DNA of 64,000 nucleotides from Sympetrum striolatum. Taxonomy: Eukaryota > Arthropoda > Insecta > Odonata > Libellulidae. The stretch lies in assembly GCA_947579665.1 (NCBI GenBank), contig OX388345.1, forward strand, positions 64,843,454 through 64,907,453, in the 5' to 3' direction. Positions 35,992-50,900 of the stretch are shown here, one piece after another. Positions within the stretch are counted from its first letter, which is position 1. Each line of letters starts with the position of its first letter. The notes below the pieces were generated by a model, which saw only the letters and a list, made by a program, of their open reading frames with translations, was not told the origin of the DNA and searched no databases. The position numbers were made by a program, and so were the translations under genes.

Positions 35992-38900
35992 TCAGGAGTT
36001 GTCTTCACTTAATTTCTGCCTTTTTAACGCAGGGATATAACCTGAGATGTCTTCATCACTATCATCTCTTAACTTTCCTGAATTATTAGAAGACTGTGAT
36101 CTTATTAACCTGTCTACTTTCTCCTTCATGTTGGAGTCCTGAGAAATCAGAAAGAAAAAAATTATCATACCACAATGTTCTTAATAAGAAAAAGTTTTAT
36201 AAGGCAATTTTTTTGTATCTATAAATGAATGACTCCATGAAAGGATAGTTGAACATTATCCCATTTACCATAATTACTCAAAAATTATACACCATTGAAT
36301 ATAATGAACACCCCAAAATTTCAGGGTTGGAAATTGAAAAATCATTTCCCTGCGAACATAAAGCACACCTTAAGACATGCAGTCACACCATTTTCAGCGC
36401 CATATACATGTTTATTATGAACCTATATTATTCTATATATATATAATAATATATATATACATGTATTTATATAAATATACACAGTATACAAAATGCCGGA
36501 AGTCTTCTATGCAGAAAGTCAGCATAAGTGAGCACATTGACCAATTCTAAATCAATAATTTAAAAAGTTTGATGGGCGGGCCAATTCCCTTTCAATTAAA
36601 AGCTGTCAATCGACTAATAATTCTGTAGTCTTCAGAGGCTCTGTCAAAAAAATATCAATGGTGTATTTGTGGAATGTTTGATGAATTATGTGGAATGAGA
36701 GTGAGCCAAGGAAGTGTCCAGACCTGCACTATGGGACATGTGAATGAGTAACATTATGCCCAAACATGTGCACTGTCAATTCTACCCCAATTTCTGAGCC
36801 AAAAAAAGACTCGACCAAAAAGTAAAGATGAGCATTATTTTCAAGTAAATACTGTATTTTTTTATTTACTCCCACAAACATTACATACAAATACTTCAGC
36901 CCCATTAGGATAAAGAGAAGAGAAAAATAGCAATGTGACTGGGATGTGAATCCAGGTCTCACGTCTTCCGGGCAGGTATTCTAACAATCCCAAGGGAAAA
37001 CAGAATTGAAAAAAGTCTGACGGGGCCGGAATTGTTTGTATATTGTTATATCCAATGTGACTGTTAGGAAACAAATCATACCTATTTGGAGCAAAGGCCT
37101 GGTAATTCTAGTCCTGAGGATTGAGAATCATTTTCCTACACATCATAACAATAAACGGAGAGGAGACAAAAGAACATCATATACCTGAAGCCATGGGTGA
37201 CCTATGATTTGCTTAATGGTGATCCTTTCCTCTGGATTCACATTGAGCATCTTCCTGATTAGATCCTTGGCTTCCTCAGTAACTCCTTTCCATGAATCAT
37301 TTGGGAATGAGTACAGCCCATTCATAATTGCAGTCTGCACTGAGCATTTCTTGCGAATGATGCTTTCTTCATCGTGGCAACCAACATCACTTTCACTCAA
37401 AGGCAGAAAAGGGTTATGCCCACTTAAACTGAAACATATTATAAATAGAGCATAAGGATTCAAAATAATCTTCACAAAAAAGTACTCAAGATTATACAGA
37501 TAATTTCACTGACACAATAGAAATAACTTAACCATATATCAGGAAGAGAAGAGCAATCATATAGCTAAGCAAAGAAACAAAGTAACTGAAGGCCAAGGAT
37601 CTACACTTACCTTTTCAATGAAACTGTTCATGAAAAATGTAAATTTTTTCCTTTTTCAACTCTTCTTATCTTATGCATAAAAAAGTAATGTTAGTGACGC
37701 CGTCTAAAACTCGAAAACGGCTCAACCGATTTGAATATTTTTTTTTATTTGTTCGCCTCGGTACGGAGGTGGTTTAGGATAAAAGAAAATTAGGAAATAC
37801 CCAAAAGGAAAAGCCGAAAAATCGAGAAAGCATTTCCATATGAAATGCACGTAAAGTTAATTTTTCTCAATGCAGGCTTTATTTCATTTGAAAATTTAAA
37901 TTAGAAATTATAGTTGTATAAAGTCGAATCAAGCACCAAAAGAAGGGGAATAGAATAAAGATTCTTATTATGGTCGTGAAATATCTTTTACGAATCGAAA
38001 TTTCGAGAATTTTGATAAAATGCGTGAATATTTTATCAAACTTTCGATGTTGTAAACAACCGATCCCCCTTGACAATGAAGGCGATTGTTGATTCCAAGT
38101 TCATGTATTATTTGTCCATCAAAATACATTAAGAATATAAGTCAAGATAAATTAATCCTGATAATAAGTAATACACTTTATGAAGAAGAAAAAATTGCAT
38201 GAGATTTTAATATTTGCTGTTACCCTGTGAAGAATCGCATGGAAAACAGTACGAAAATTTAAATTTAAATTTTTTACAATTATTTTAAACGTCAGTAGCA
38301 ACCAAGTTTTATTTACAGCAACGTAATTGTTAACTGAATTTTTAGTTACAGTTTTAAAACGGTTTTACTCTCTCTCTCTACTCGAGGACTTAGTGTGAGG
38401 ATTTCAATATTGTAAACTTCTGAAGGTAAGTTCGACATTTATAACAAAAATATAAGAAATAAATATAGATACACTATTGTAGATAGAATTAGGTGGTACG
38501 AAGTTTACCTCGTCATCTAGTTCATGAATAAAAAAGGATAAGCGTAGCTAAATACTGTATACGATAGTATTATTTATAGCATTCCCAATTATTCAAGGTT
38601 GATTTATCATTCAGATTTATTTTATTAAAATGTTACTAAGACTAAATCAATTATACTTGGCTAGATATATAAATATTTGTGGGTCAGAAGAGTTTATGGC
38701 ATAACGAATAGCTTTAGCATATCCAAGAGAGGCTAAAACTGGTGACAGAAAATGATTGTTCGAATAGACTAATTAAAAGGCTATACATTTAAGTTCTCTT
38801 GGTGTAAAGACTATGATGCATCCCTCCTAAAGATCATCAAAATGCTAAAAGACGTCTTTGTGACCTTCATTTTAAAACCCATAACTGAATCAACAAATTT

Positions 38901-41900
38901 TACGCAAAATAGCATAAAAAATATTTCTGAGCGGTAGATCAGAAATGTCCTCAGATATCTTTAGACTACTTCATCTAATTGTAAGAGAGTTGTTTAAGAT
39001 TTTTTGCAGACTTCTTGTCAACAAATTTAATCATCTGTGGCAGAAAGTCATATATTCTCGACAGTTTCCAAGATTTGTGCTTAAATAAAACCATTACATC
39101 ATCGTAACGAACTGAGAAACCAACCATCTCAACCAGAGGAGGGAAAACTTACTTCTGAGATTCAACATAGATAAGAGCCAATCAATCTAGTCATAATATT
39201 GCGCTCTGCGTAGACAACTAATTGATATTCCGACGCCAGACTGACAATGCGTGTCGAGGAGAAAGATTATCCGTTGAGGAACGAATTTAAAACAATTGAA
39301 TTAAAATTTCGATTTTGATAGAAGTTTTGTCACACTTGAGGATTCGTATTATTAGATCCGATATGATTAATTTTTACGCCAAAATAAAAGTTCTAATAAT
39401 AATGAGAAACTAGTTTTTTTGGATGATTTCAAACAAGAAACTGGAGTATATATTATCGAATTTTATTTAGGGCTACCAATTCTAATTCGAAAGTTCATTA
39501 GAGGCCGACGAAACCAAATGGATTATGGTTACCGAAAGAACTGCTTTCAAGCAGAAAGGTCCCCACAACTCCAACAGTAATTTTGCATTTACCACATCCA
39601 AAGTAGATCGAAGAGATAAATACATTCTGACAGCCACGCGTAGTTGCTTCACGCTTTACTAAATCATACCTACGATAAAAAAAGGGATACGCTCCCATAT
39701 TTGGCAAGAGGTTAGCATCTTTCGGCAAAAAAAGGAAAAAATCCTCAGCTGGCTCCTCGTTCCAAGAATAGACACGCATTACTCCATCCTCAGCCACTAC
39801 AGCAAACAGCTCGCATAAGAGGCCGTTTCCTCGTAGAGATACTTATCGAGGAGTCTCAAGTAAAGACAAAGTTTGTCTCAAGACAAAGAATGGCATTCAT
39901 TCAAACAATTCGTGGCTCACGATTGATGAGCGTAGTATAGTAATATATTACGAATTGTCTTTACGTGAATTCGGCAGCAGCGCGACTGTTATGATTATCC
40001 GATAGAAGCTTGTTTCTTTAGGTATCGAAGAACAAACATTTTATGATATTGTTACCACAGCTTTGATGAACTATGATTGATAACGCATTAGGAAAAAATA
40101 ATTAATTGCAGGAGAAATTCATTAACTCCCCAATAAACTCAAAAAATAATATAGAGGAATCCTTCATATTTCCATTTCAGATTATTAGCGTCATTTCAGC
40201 TTACTTTCAAACATCATTTTCCTGCAATGAGAATACATAATAGAAAACCTTCAGCTGTGAAGATATTTCCGACAAACAATTTCCTTAACGCGGGCATTTG
40301 TTCGTGATAAAACGATGCTGTCAGAAGTATCATTTCAATAAAGGAAACTCCCAAATCAAACAATCAATCCCGTCTTTTTCATCCCGAGGACTAAGCTAAA
40401 TGTGTATGTAAACAATACCAAGGAAGTAACTAGTTCTTTATAATACTGCACTTTCACGAGCTATATATAAATCTAGGAGGCTTACATTTTCATTTAAATT
40501 ATAATAACGTTTCGACGCAGGATTTTCCGTTAGGTCTCAGAACTGGAAGGGAATGTTTTTTTACTGTGTTCCGAATGGTTAGATTTACCATACGTCCCGT
40601 TTTGACCTCTATTGTCCCGACTTTGCCGCTTGGTCCAGTCAATTTTTCAGCAGTCTCAGATTGATGATAACATTCGGAGCAAGATTACAATGTAAGAAGT
40701 TAATACTTAAATGATAGAAACCATTCAAACGCTAATTTTCATAAACCAACATAAGAAAGAATTAACACAGACTGACATTAAGTTTTAAGGTAACGTCCCA
40801 ATTTTATCCACTTCAGAATTTGATATGACTCAGTTCAGTGGCGCAGCCAGGATTTGCCAATGGAGGGGGTCCAAGTCTGCCGAGAAAACGAAAAAATACC
40901 TACCTTACAGGGGCTATATTATTCATGCCCTCTACTTACTACAATACATGTCAGTTCTTTCAAAAACTAAATGCATCGAAAAATAGAAGATTTTAACGCT
41001 TATATGGCCAACTTATTACACTTTCCAAGATAGTAGTTTACATAAGCGAACAATTGGAAACTCATTATGAGTGTTGTTTGGATTTCTGGTTTGGATACAT
41101 CCAATATTTACTGAAAACTTATTTTTTTCTATGCTGAAGTTTTTTAGTGTTTTAGATATAAACTTCCCGAGTCTTTGAGAGTTAATGCCGCCTGTCCAGA
41201 AAACACCATCGATGTATAAAAATAATGATATGAAGTATATATACAGCTTATTGCACACGGTTTATATGCGCCGCGACAGTATTTCGCTACAGGAATCTGA
41301 GGTTAATTAGATTAGATATCTAAGATATTTTATCAAAAAGAGATCCTTTCAATTCAGTAAATACCTCAACTAAAAAAATAATGAAATTATTTATTAAATG
41401 AACGTTATTTACGTATAAGCTAAGCATTCAATTGAATGCGTCGCATACAAAAAATTAAAAATTCGGCTGCATTAAAACAATACAGTTGACTCATGATTAT
41501 AGTTGATATTATAATTGAATTTGCAGAATTAAAGTTAAATAACAAGGTGAAAAAATGAAGACGTCAAATTGCAATTATTGAGACTAAGTAATAGGTGGTT
41601 TAACTAGCAAAGAGCTTACGCAATGAGTGTTCAAAGAAAACAAAACCTTTTTCATGAATTGAAATTTTGAAGGGGCATAGCATGACCACGTGGTTGACAG
41701 GATAAGTCAAGGATTCTATCACCAGAGAAAAAATTGGCTGCATCGATAAGGAAGCTGAAGAATTTAAGTCATAGTTCTAACAGTTTACCAAATTAATTTC
41801 AAGTCATCAAGTCACAGTTCGGATCAATTTGTGCGTACCTAAGCGCTTTTTGCTTCCAAAATGATAAATTATTATAACTATCATCGAAAATTAATTTTTA

Positions 41901-44900
41901 CTTATATCTTGTACTACTCCAATACTTTTTAAAATTTCTACGTAAATTCGGTTATCGAATTATTTTCGTAAATATACATTATATTTACAGGTAATCGTAA
42001 AATAAGGATCAGTACATTTTCTGTCATCCCGAGAAATGAAGAGTCTAATGTACAGACTTTTAATCGTCCAGAATTTTTGATAAAGGAACCAGTACCTCTG
42101 CAATTGTCGCTAAACCCATCTTGAGATGTGCCCTCCGATAACATCTCTAAAAAAGGCAATCATAATTTATGCTTCTAGGTAATGGCAATTTCATAAAAAA
42201 ACACATTGTCATTAACTTACGTTTTTCCGATAGAGGCCTCGAGCTATGAGCGGACTGTGAAAATAATTTTCGGATGTCCATCTGTACCTGATGAAATCCA
42301 AACTAAACTCTCCTTCGTACTGTTCAATGTGAATTTCTCAAAAGCACTACTCACGAGCCTAGCTTTGCATTCACACCCTTGAAACAGTCTCATGCAGAAG
42401 ATCCAACTGAGCGTTTTATCAATCTGTTTAACAAAATCTTAATCTGTTTTCAGGGTGTAAGTTTCGAATTACTTCTCGAATTTTCCCTTGTATTTTTGTG
42501 AAGAGTAAACAAATCATCACTTTCGAATTTTTCTCTAGGCCTGCTCTGCTACCGAAATCATCACCTTAGCTGAAATCGGAGCCATGTTTACGGGTATGCG
42601 TATCTTTCGCTGGATTTATCAAGCTAACAGATGTCTAGTAGTGTATCTGTGAGACTTGCATGATAGTTGAGGTTTCGTACTCTGTAGTAGAAAAAAAAGC
42701 ACATAGCTAGTTATAGAACTTGAGTTTTTTTGGGGGGGGGGGGGGTTCCGTCTTACGTCATCCCCAATTCCCAGAGAGAAAATTGTCAAGCTCTCCCGCA
42801 AGCAAGGAATTATTAAATAAATCTTTCCAAAACAAATCCACCGTTGTTACGCTCAGAAGGATTATAAGAGATTAACACACTGCAACAGGCATCAATGAGC
42901 ATAGAAAGCTCGTTCAAGAAGCTTATGGAAGAAGCTTACAGCTTAGGATAAACAATCTCACACCTAGCTGCTTCAAACCTTAGGCAACGAAGAAGGCAAG
43001 CGTTGAAATTTGAAAGCAGAAATTTCTCGAAATAAACGAATACATTGTGAAACCGAAGGTCAGACAATTCAATTTAGGTAAGAGAATAGGCTGGAAGATA
43101 AAGGTAATGAATTACCGAAAACATTATCCCGTGCTCGCGTTAAAAATATGACAATGAAGAAAACTATACCAAATATTTGGATTCATGTTCGGTATCTGTA
43201 TTAGGACATGCAAATACAAATACACTAGGTATAACGTATCGATATTAGTTTTGAATGTATAAAATAGTTTCCATTGGCATTTTTGATGTAAGAAATAGGA
43301 AAAGAATTTTTTATTTAAGAGGGAGGTTGGCTAGCGAAGATTAAAGATGGCAATGAATGTCGAATTTTTCCAATAGTAATTAAAACTGTTATTTGCGAGA
43401 GTGTATGATTTCATTAATTCCCCCATTCCTCGAAGATAGGAAGAGGGGGTCCACGGTAATATTTACTCAGCATGCAAATCACTGTGACAACGCAGGTAGA
43501 CAACGGGAGGAAGTGACGCAACACGTGGGTCAAGAAGGAGATTTATATCTCGTGTTGGACAGAATGACTGCAAAACAAAGCATTCCCATAAACCCACGCC
43601 TAGGGAAAAAAGTCACTAACGTAAGTCTGACTCGAAGGCGCATCCAACATTCTAGGAAAAAAAATTAAGTCTTGCGGGAAAAGGCTTTTATCAAACCTAT
43701 TACTGTGCATATAATTAGGCACGTCACTTGGTATAACTCCATCACAGGAGTGGCAGCAGAACAATTAAAATCTAAAATTTCGTGAAAAAACAGTTTACTT
43801 GAAAAATAATATTAACCCATCGAGTCATCATGAGGTTCTAAAATCACAGTCCTAAATAAAAATCATTTGCTCTTATAATTAATAACGGACCTTATCCGAT
43901 ATCGACATACGCGCAAAGGATCTTAGTTGACGCTATGTTTAATAATACGCCAGTTAAAATTCTTGAAATGTGTGTAAACTTTAACTGGCGCCAGTATTAC
44001 TGGCGCGAGTTAACTTGCAAATAACTGGCGCCAGTAATCATTGCATGTGTAAACCCAGCTTTAAATGCTTTTGGGGTCCATTAAAATCTTCCGGGTTAAA
44101 TCCGTGTTTCAAATTATTGTCATTATGTTTCATAGTTATTATTGTACTAGAGAATTCTCCCGTCAAAATTGACGGAATTAAAATTGAATTTAGTTAACAG
44201 AAATATAAATAAACCAGATACGTTAAAAATTATTTTCCGTTGACACAAACATTGCATATTGATAGTATTTGTCTATTTGGTTGCTAGAACAATATCGCTT
44301 TTGTTTACATTGTTGCCTTTCGATTGATTTTGACGGCAAAATTCCCCATGTTTATGAGGACGAAAACTTTAATCATAAATATATTAATACCAATATGCAA
44401 TAACCATTGGACATTTCACGACTCCTACAAATTTACAACCCCATCACGTCGGGAAGTGCATGAACAGCACAACTGTATGCCCTCTTAGTTTTAGGGCGTT
44501 ATTGGATAAGAAAAAGTACTTTTGCATATTGGCTCCCACCGGGAATTGAACCCGGGACCGCTTTCACCAAAGGCTGTCCACATGACTATCCGGGAGCCTA
44601 AGTGCATGAAATTAATGTTCGAAAATTTCTCCCATTCTCTAACGGTAACGAATTACTGACATCGATTAAAGAAATACATAAACAACGGGCATTTTAAGTA
44701 AGATTGTGTCATTTCTAACCCTGAAGAAGTTACCAGCTGAATAGAGAAACTTTGATTATACCAATAATTTAAACGTTTTTAGAATTGATTTCAATTTTGT
44801 TATGGAGAATCAATCTTGAAACCGAAGCAAAATTCAGTTGGGTTTTACTGCAGGATTAGTAAATACTTAACAAGCGACTACAAAATTCGGACTGACAACG

Positions 44901-47900
44901 CCGGCGTGGGAAGCAAATGATTATTTCGGCGATCGAATAACAGATGGCTATACAGCATCACTCAAGCGAGAAGGATCGGAGACTTATGGTCTGGATCCTC
45001 CGAAATCTTATATTTTCGGAATTCCATTCCGTCATTCGCGACTACCTGTTCGAAAATCTTGAGAAGAAAAACCGGTAGCGGTACCAAAGCGGCCGCCGAT
45101 CCATCTCCGAAAGAGACACCACTGCGCTATCGCTCTCCCTCTTTGGGAAGGCTCATTCTAGAGGTTCGGGGGCTTCCTTATCACCAACGGTTAACAGACC
45201 GCGCTGCATGTGCGGGCCAATGAAGTCTTGACAGCTGCCGGATTAAATTCTTCCACGACTTGGGTAGGACCTTTTCAACTGAGGGTCGCAGGGGAAGATC
45301 CCGACCATCTTACTCCTTATTAGAGGACCGAATTAAGAGCATTGGATCCAAGACGATGATAATATTGATTAATCAAACCGAATATAATGGGCACCGGTTT
45401 TAATACAACTATAGATTACGTGAATACAAGTGGCGACTAGTATTGAAACTTGAACTATAACCCCCTGAACTTAAAGACTTCGATTCTAGATTTGTAAAAA
45501 CGAATAGAAGTAGCTATGTAAACATTCATTGATAACATAAACATTTCATTTCGCAAGCAATAGTTACTCCCAAGACCTTGAAAGAATTCGTACCGATCTA
45601 TTTCCTCTCAGAAAATGCAGATGCTACTCTATCAACAGAAGAAGAAAGAAGCCCTTTATCGCTACAAATTTATGAGTGCAAACTTAAGGGCATGTGTCGC
45701 AATTATTATCTCTGCATCAAGAGAAACTATCCGACAAGGATTGATGATTGATCATCATCTATTACATTTTCTTACGCGGTGGTTAATACCATTAATTATT
45801 AAGGAAAAATGGATGAATAACACTGTGTATCGTGAGAGCTTAAACAAAAACGATTATCTTAGAAAACAAATGAAGCTAATGTGGGAAAGACAAATATGAA
45901 TTCGTTTTAAGCCGCTTTGAAGGAACAAGTGTTACATTTTACAGAAAACTGAACGAATTGAAAGCAAATAATAGCAGTTTTCGTTAATTTAATTCTTAAT
46001 CTTGTCCTTAAAATAGATAAGAATCATTAGATGTTATATTCTTCAGGGGAATTAAAAGTGAGTCATATAACATTGAAAGCTGAGAGATGGAAAAAGAGGG
46101 ATTAGTTCCCAATCTGAGAATTAAGGACCGCGCTTTCTTCGACGGGTTATTTACTCATCAATGCGGAAGATGTAAATGCACATTTGTAACTTGGTAACTT
46201 AGTTAAGTCTAGAAACTTACAGTTATGAGAAGATTGCTACATTAATACGCAACTATGGCTGTACTTTTTATTCAATAACTTTAAACTTAGCTTCGCCGCA
46301 ACGTATTCAGTTACTCCTGACATTACTGCAAGCTTAAGATATTAGGGATGAAGAACAAAAAACTGGCCTTTTATATCCAAGTAATAGCGAGTGAAAGCAG
46401 CTTTAAGAAATTCTTCATTTTAATTTCAATGAAGGAAACATTCTTGAGACTATACTAATATGTATTCTTTGAAGAATTGTAGAAGAACCTGCTTTATACA
46501 AAAAAGTAAAAATACTGCCGTTTAAACCGCCTTTCCAAGAAAAGGAAAATAACGATTCGTGATTTTCCATTTCCGAAGGCAGAACTTTGCATTCATCCGG
46601 AACGGCATAAGGTTACTTTACATTGTTAGTATATGACTGACGTATACTGAAGTTGAGTCGGACTACAGTACGGTATGACAATCAGGTCTTGGACGACAAC
46701 GCTTGATTGGGTAGTGAAGGAACGAAGCAGAGAGAGAGAAAGAGAGAAAATTCCTTAGGTAAAATTTAAGGAAAAATTTAGAAAAGACCGAAGATAAACG
46801 ACAGGAAGCAATAACGTTTCTCTAAGTCGGTCCTATCCTAGAGAAGATTGATCTACGAAAGAATTCGGCGCGCTTCGATGACGATATTACCTCTTCCCTG
46901 ATTTGGGATTTAGTTAACCGAGGAATTACCTGAAATCAAATAGGGATGGGAAAGAACGGCATAAATTACTTCCTCAGCAGAGCGTTCTTTATGGACAGTG
47001 ACACCGAGCGGGGCAGATAAACGGCCAAATAGAAAACAAGTTCCCCCGCTTCTTGGAACACTAAATAACGGGAGGTGACAAAAAGAACGAGCTACCTCCT
47101 CAAAACTGACATGGGTCTTTTACCGTAAAAAACGTAAAATATTTCCAATACGGACTCTCAGAAACTTCGGCTTCACGGATAGTAGAAGGTTCAAAATTGC
47201 GCCTTGGAACTCGAACTAGAGAGCAGGGATGGATTTGCCACTAGGCGCGCGCTGAGGGCCTCGTCGCTACGGGGGCTCAAAAAAGGTCTAACCATAAAAC
47301 GAATAATCTCTTTGCTGGGCCTCGGTACCGTCCTTTCAACTAGGGCCTCACAGATTGCTGACATTTCTGCACTAGCATTACCAATTCTAACGCCCATTCC
47401 CACTTACATCCGCTGGACCAACATCCCAGATAACAAGCTCGCACAAATGCTTCGCCAGCATTCTTATCAATAGCGTCCCTTAATGCCTCTTAAAGTAATC
47501 GCCGAGCTGAGAATCAACTTGTTTTGATAACGAAGTAGGAGTCGAAAGCCCTCGGAACAAACTGACCCAATCTACAAAGCCACAACTCTTGCGAACCGTT
47601 ACATCATCTCTTTAGCCAAGAAGTCCCAACAATGACATTCGAGGACGACCTACATAGACCTTTATCAAAACCTTAAAAGAGTAACCATTGGAGTAACTTG
47701 TTTACAGAGAAATTCAAAAGGGAATACATAGTTTTATTAGCAGCGCAAACGAGAGTTCAAATCGAACTACAATTTCTTACTTTAGTTCAACTCGTGACAA
47801 TACTAAAAATAAAAATTATATTTGATAGATTTAACCGCTTTCTTTTTCGAGGCAAAACCCAAATGATATAATTATAGAATCTCAATTTCCTTTATCTGGG

Positions 47901-50900
47901 CATTAATCTCAATCTCGGGGGAACCATTTTCTTTAATGTAATAATTAATATGTAAAGAAGCTAGGAAACTAAAAGAAAGAACTTAGTATGCGTTTTAAGT
48001 AATTTTTAAGGGTCGAACTAAGATTAACATTCGGTGAATCGCATCAACGAGAAGTAAATCATTGGCCTAATCTCTAAATTTTACATTTCGTTGAGCATGA
48101 AAAATTAATTTTTGAAATTGCTTCTATGCATTTGTTATGAAGAGTTACCGAAGAATAAAATATACACTTATGGTGATTTTCATAATAAATAAGAACGGCT
48201 CTGATTATTGACTTAATGACACTGACCTGCATTGCACGAATTATTTTATTATTATTATTATTTTATCCCAGGTAGGGAGTGTACGTATGCGCACGAAAGT
48301 TATCAGCAGTTATGATGAAGATTTTCGTCACAATGGAAGTGAATCGTCGAAATAAAAAAAATCGACTCCCTCCTTTAAAAATAAAGTATTAATGCGCGTT
48401 TAGAGAAAAATCTAACACGGTAGCACTCCTTTCAAATTAATCGAAAAAGCTTAAGGATCTGAAAAATCTTTACTACGAAATATTTTTATTTTCGACTTTT
48501 CAAAACGTACGCGAAATTTCCTAAAAGCTGCAGGAATACATAGTATCAATTTTGCAGCCGAGCACGAAGTAAGCACATGTGGTTATCTATAGTCCATTTT
48601 ATGGCTTCCAAACATCAACATCCTTTTCATGGAGGCTTTCGACCGCTAAGGGAGCGTGCCGTATCTCCTAGGCAAGGAGTCCCACACGTGCCACCCAAGT
48701 ATCCCGAGAATCTTTTTGTCTTTCGTAGGAGTGGCTCCGACGTCACGGGCGAGAAAGTTTCGTATCTGGCAAATTTCGAAGCCCCGAAAAAGACCAGCCA
48801 GCGCCATATACATGGAACAAAATGATCATAAAATTGGGACTACCACGTCTCAACAATTTCATCGTGGGTGAGTCCGTTGCACTGGAATAACGAAAGATGA
48901 TGGTATAACCGCCACTGGTCGTACGAACAACTTTGAGGAACGCAAATACACTCTTCTCAAAATTCTGAATTCAACAACGTAATATCGACAGCTAAGTTAT
49001 TCCGGGAAGACTTGAAGCGCAAGAAAGAATGCCTCGTATCTTGGCCTTGTATGCTACTCGTTATCAGTTTACGAGGTCATTTTCCGTTCCTTCACAGGGT
49101 TTGCACTACATAGATTTACATATCTCTCTGAATGAGATTTTAAAAGAGGGAGGCACCAAAACAGTGAATCACGTGGAACAAAAACCTAATTTAACAATTC
49201 TGTTCAGTATCAATTATAAAGAATGAAAGTAATTAATTATTTAAATGTATATTTTGACCAGTCAATTTGCCATGTCTAATATTTTTTCATTGTGATTATC
49301 AGTTATAAGTTCTTCAAAATGAAGAGACAACTGATTATACAAGTCATTACGATTCACAAATATATTTTTCATTCTTATCTACGACTAGATTGAGTAATAA
49401 ATTGACAACAGATTTACAAAAGGAATAAATATATTGTAAATCCTTGATCCTGGAAAAACTAAACATCAACAAAGTTAAATTGGCAAACACAAACAAGAAT
49501 AACTTAAATATTGTAATCTAATTGAAATGTTACATTTTCTATCTAGCAGATGATGAATGAAACTTTCATTCGCTTCCCTAAAAAAGTGATAAATTAAACA
49601 ATGGCAAAAAGTGTCAACTATAAGCAAGTACGGATCGGAGACTCCTTAAGCAGATCTTAAACGATCAACATGTTTTCATTAACTAATGCCTTGACAACTT
49701 ATGCAATAAAATGAAACCTCAGATATCGCCACAACTATTTCTTAGAAAAATAAGCATGTGATAAAACTAATGAAGCTGAAAACTACAATTCATTTTGGAG
49801 TTCTATCAGTCACTTCCTTTACCAACTCTTGATTGATCAGCAATTATGGCAGGACAGAGAATCATGACACTCAAACTATTATTCTTTGAATACAATATTA
49901 ATATTAAGATAAATCAAACACCTAATCTGATTTCTCAGTCCAGTCAGAATGGATAAAAAAAGAATTTATACAGGTGTACCTAAAAGAATCGTACTGAGCA
50001 CTACCAGTTATCACTAGATTTAAAAAATCATGACAAAATTCATCAAATATTATACATCATAAATACAGTTGCCATAAATTGAGAATTGCTTGTTAAAAAA
50101 TATTTATAGCTTCCACAATAAGTCAAACTACAAACATTTCTTCAATCAATTATCTTATTAAATTAACATATACCAGCTGTGGGGACTAAAATAATGGATT
50201 TAAAATTTCTATGCCATCATCAGCTAAATTTAAAAACTAGATAAATATTTCCAGAACTTACATAAGAAAATTGTGATGTTATATATCTGATCCAAATTTT
50301 ATCTTTCATTCAAAACTTAGAAATATGCATCAATATTTACTGATCAGTAATTATTAAAGTATCCTATAGAAAGAAGGCTATTTCCAATTTAGTTAACATA
50401 ACTGAAAATTTGTGAGGAAGCAAGCAAAAAATTTACGATGTTCAACAAATACAATCTAATTAGACACAAGGAATTTCATGACAATTGTAAATACTCCATG
50501 ATAAAAGAATGTGTAACCTACTTTTTTAACTAAAAGTAATAGAAATAGAATATTAATACAATGAATATCTTTCCTTTTAACTCCAAACAATTCCTTTTCA
50601 AACTAAGCTGTATATTACAATTGGTATCAATATGGGATAGTCGATGCTAACATTAATTGGAGTTTTAAAATAACTAAATTTAAACATATATAGCTCCAAC
50701 CAATAAACTAAGCTTCCCAGAATCATACAAGCATTGTTCAGCAACTTTTGAATAAATTTGCACGACTCAAATTTCTAGTTTCAGAAACAGGAATAAAAGC
50801 TGTGTGACATTTAATCAGAATAGGATATCATTTTAGGGATCTAACAATAAGTTAATAATGAATATTCTTTGACTCACCAGATGTACAAAATAACACCCAT

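Larger units (their letters stand above)
37429..50877. other. 13.4 kb intron of Chk2 holding old repeats
   Basis: Separates the kinase exons ending VILYIC and starting LSGHNPF. It contains a widespread insect repeat motif CTCGAAAACGGCTCAACCGA near 37708, a possible transposon end CAGTGGCGCAGCCAGG near 40836, the 1.4 kb repeat copy 2 (41402-42745), a hairpin-rich element (43981-44035) and a tRNA-like sequence (44531-44598). The stretch 44900-49200 is more GC-rich than average with short open frames that I cannot assign to any family. From 49250 to 50877 it is plain AT-rich intron. Confidence 0.6.

Noticed and set aside
43393..43668. 91-codon plus-strand frame
   Set aside because: No recognisable domain, no repeat copy and no splice support; left unannotated.
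47191..47473. Overlapping 70-89 codon frames on both strands in a GC-richer stretch of the Chk2 intron
   Set aside because: Both strands are open together, no motif is recognisable and no splice context is visible; likely chance.
48577..48871. 82-codon and overlapping 71-codon frames
   Set aside because: Two overlapping frames of similar length with no known domain; possibly a transposon remnant but not supportable.
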